Source of the DNA: Prevotellaceae bacterium
GTDB lineage: Bacteria; Bacteroidota; Bacteroidia; Bacteroidales; UBA932
DNA: 6,063 bases
Reading direction: 5' to 3'
Assembly (NCBI GenBank): GCA_031257455.1
Contig: JAIROQ010000172.1
Span: 1 to 6,063 of the forward strand
Both the position numbers and the translations under genes were made by a program. Within the stretch, counting starts at the first letter, position 1; every line of letters starts with the position of its first letter. The notes beneath the pieces are model-generated. The model was not told the DNA's origin. It saw only the letters and a list, made by a program, of their open reading frames with translations, and made no database searches. Shown here one piece after another: positions 5,790-6,063 of the stretch.

Positions 5790-6063
5790 AAACCTTATTT
5801 CTACCTTATTTTAATGACAAAACAACCTTAGTAGCGCCACATGCCCCGCCCTGCATCTTGCGCGGCGCACGGGTTTTCCACGATGCTCCGGCAGTACGCC
5901 GCGCGAAAGGCAGGGAGATGCGTTGTACCCCCGCGCTTACGAGGCCGTGTGAAAATCGGGATTGATAAAATTTTGTTACATCGCCAAAAACGGCTGAGAA
6001 TTGGAATCAGCGGCCTGCAACTGCCGTAGCAGGCATGTAAAGGCTGCTTCTGCCACTCAAAAA
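5790..6063. other. Right-end segment with no supported gene; contains a GC-rich structured block
   Basis: No reading frame here has a recognisable product. The segment 5840-5940 is abruptly GC-rich and self-complementary: GCGCGGCG (5860-5867) pairs with CGCCGCGC (5897-5904), and CCCTGC (5849-5854) pairs with GCAGGG (5910-5915) outside it. An alternative outer pairing is GCATCT (5853-5858) with AGATGC (5916-5921). A second small stem, GCCTGC/GCAGGC, is at 6013-6018 and 6029-6034. It could be a dispersed repeat, the end of a mobile element or a structured RNA; nothing distinguishes these by eye. It does not look like tRNA or rRNA. Confidence 0.45.

Noticed and set aside
5841..6029. 62-residue plus-strand reading frame
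   Set aside because: It lies over the GC-rich self-complementary block, has Arg/Pro/Ala-rich composition typical of chance frames in such DNA, and shows no known motif.

Overview
The window looks like chromosomal DNA of a Bacteroidota bacterium, most likely Bacteroidales. Three things support this: the -7 boxes match TAnnTTTG with TTG-type -33 boxes, start codons are preceded by A/T-rich leaders rather than Shine-Dalgarno sequences, and the outer-membrane receptor has the carboxypeptidase-regulatory-like plus plug plus barrel layout usual in that phylum. No species can be named from the sequence.

Positions 5156 down to 1 hold one minus-strand gene cluster, read right to left. It starts with a secreted gingipain-like (peptidase C25, caspase-fold) protein of about 718 residues with a C-terminal HEAT-like helical region. 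Three bases later comes a 923-residue TonB-dependent receptor. After a 33-bp gap comes the start of a small lipoprotein gene that leaves the window at position 1. The spacing and shared strand indicate one operon: a probable exported protease, an outer-membrane importer and an exported lipoprotein. A reasonable inference, not shown by sequence alone, is that the protease or lipoprotein exposes, releases or captures a substrate that the receptor imports.

Positions 5157-6063 (about 900 bp) hold no convincing protein gene but are full of small structures. Two minus-strand Bacteroidota-type promoters point at the operon (around 5339-5369 and 5530-5561). The predicted long leader contains two overlapping perfect inverted repeats (5245-5293) and two 7-bp tandem repeats (5169-5225). 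Further out are a 7-copy 8-bp repeat (5581-5636), a plus-strand intrinsic-terminator-like hairpin with no matching gene (5684-5716), a 14-bp duplication (5717-5744), a 4-copy 8-bp repeat (5758-5789) and a GC-rich, self-complementary block (5849-5921).

The most interesting points are the protease/receptor/lipoprotein operon with its unusual C25-HEAT protein, and the repeat- and hairpin-rich leader in front of it, which could be a variable or structured control region.
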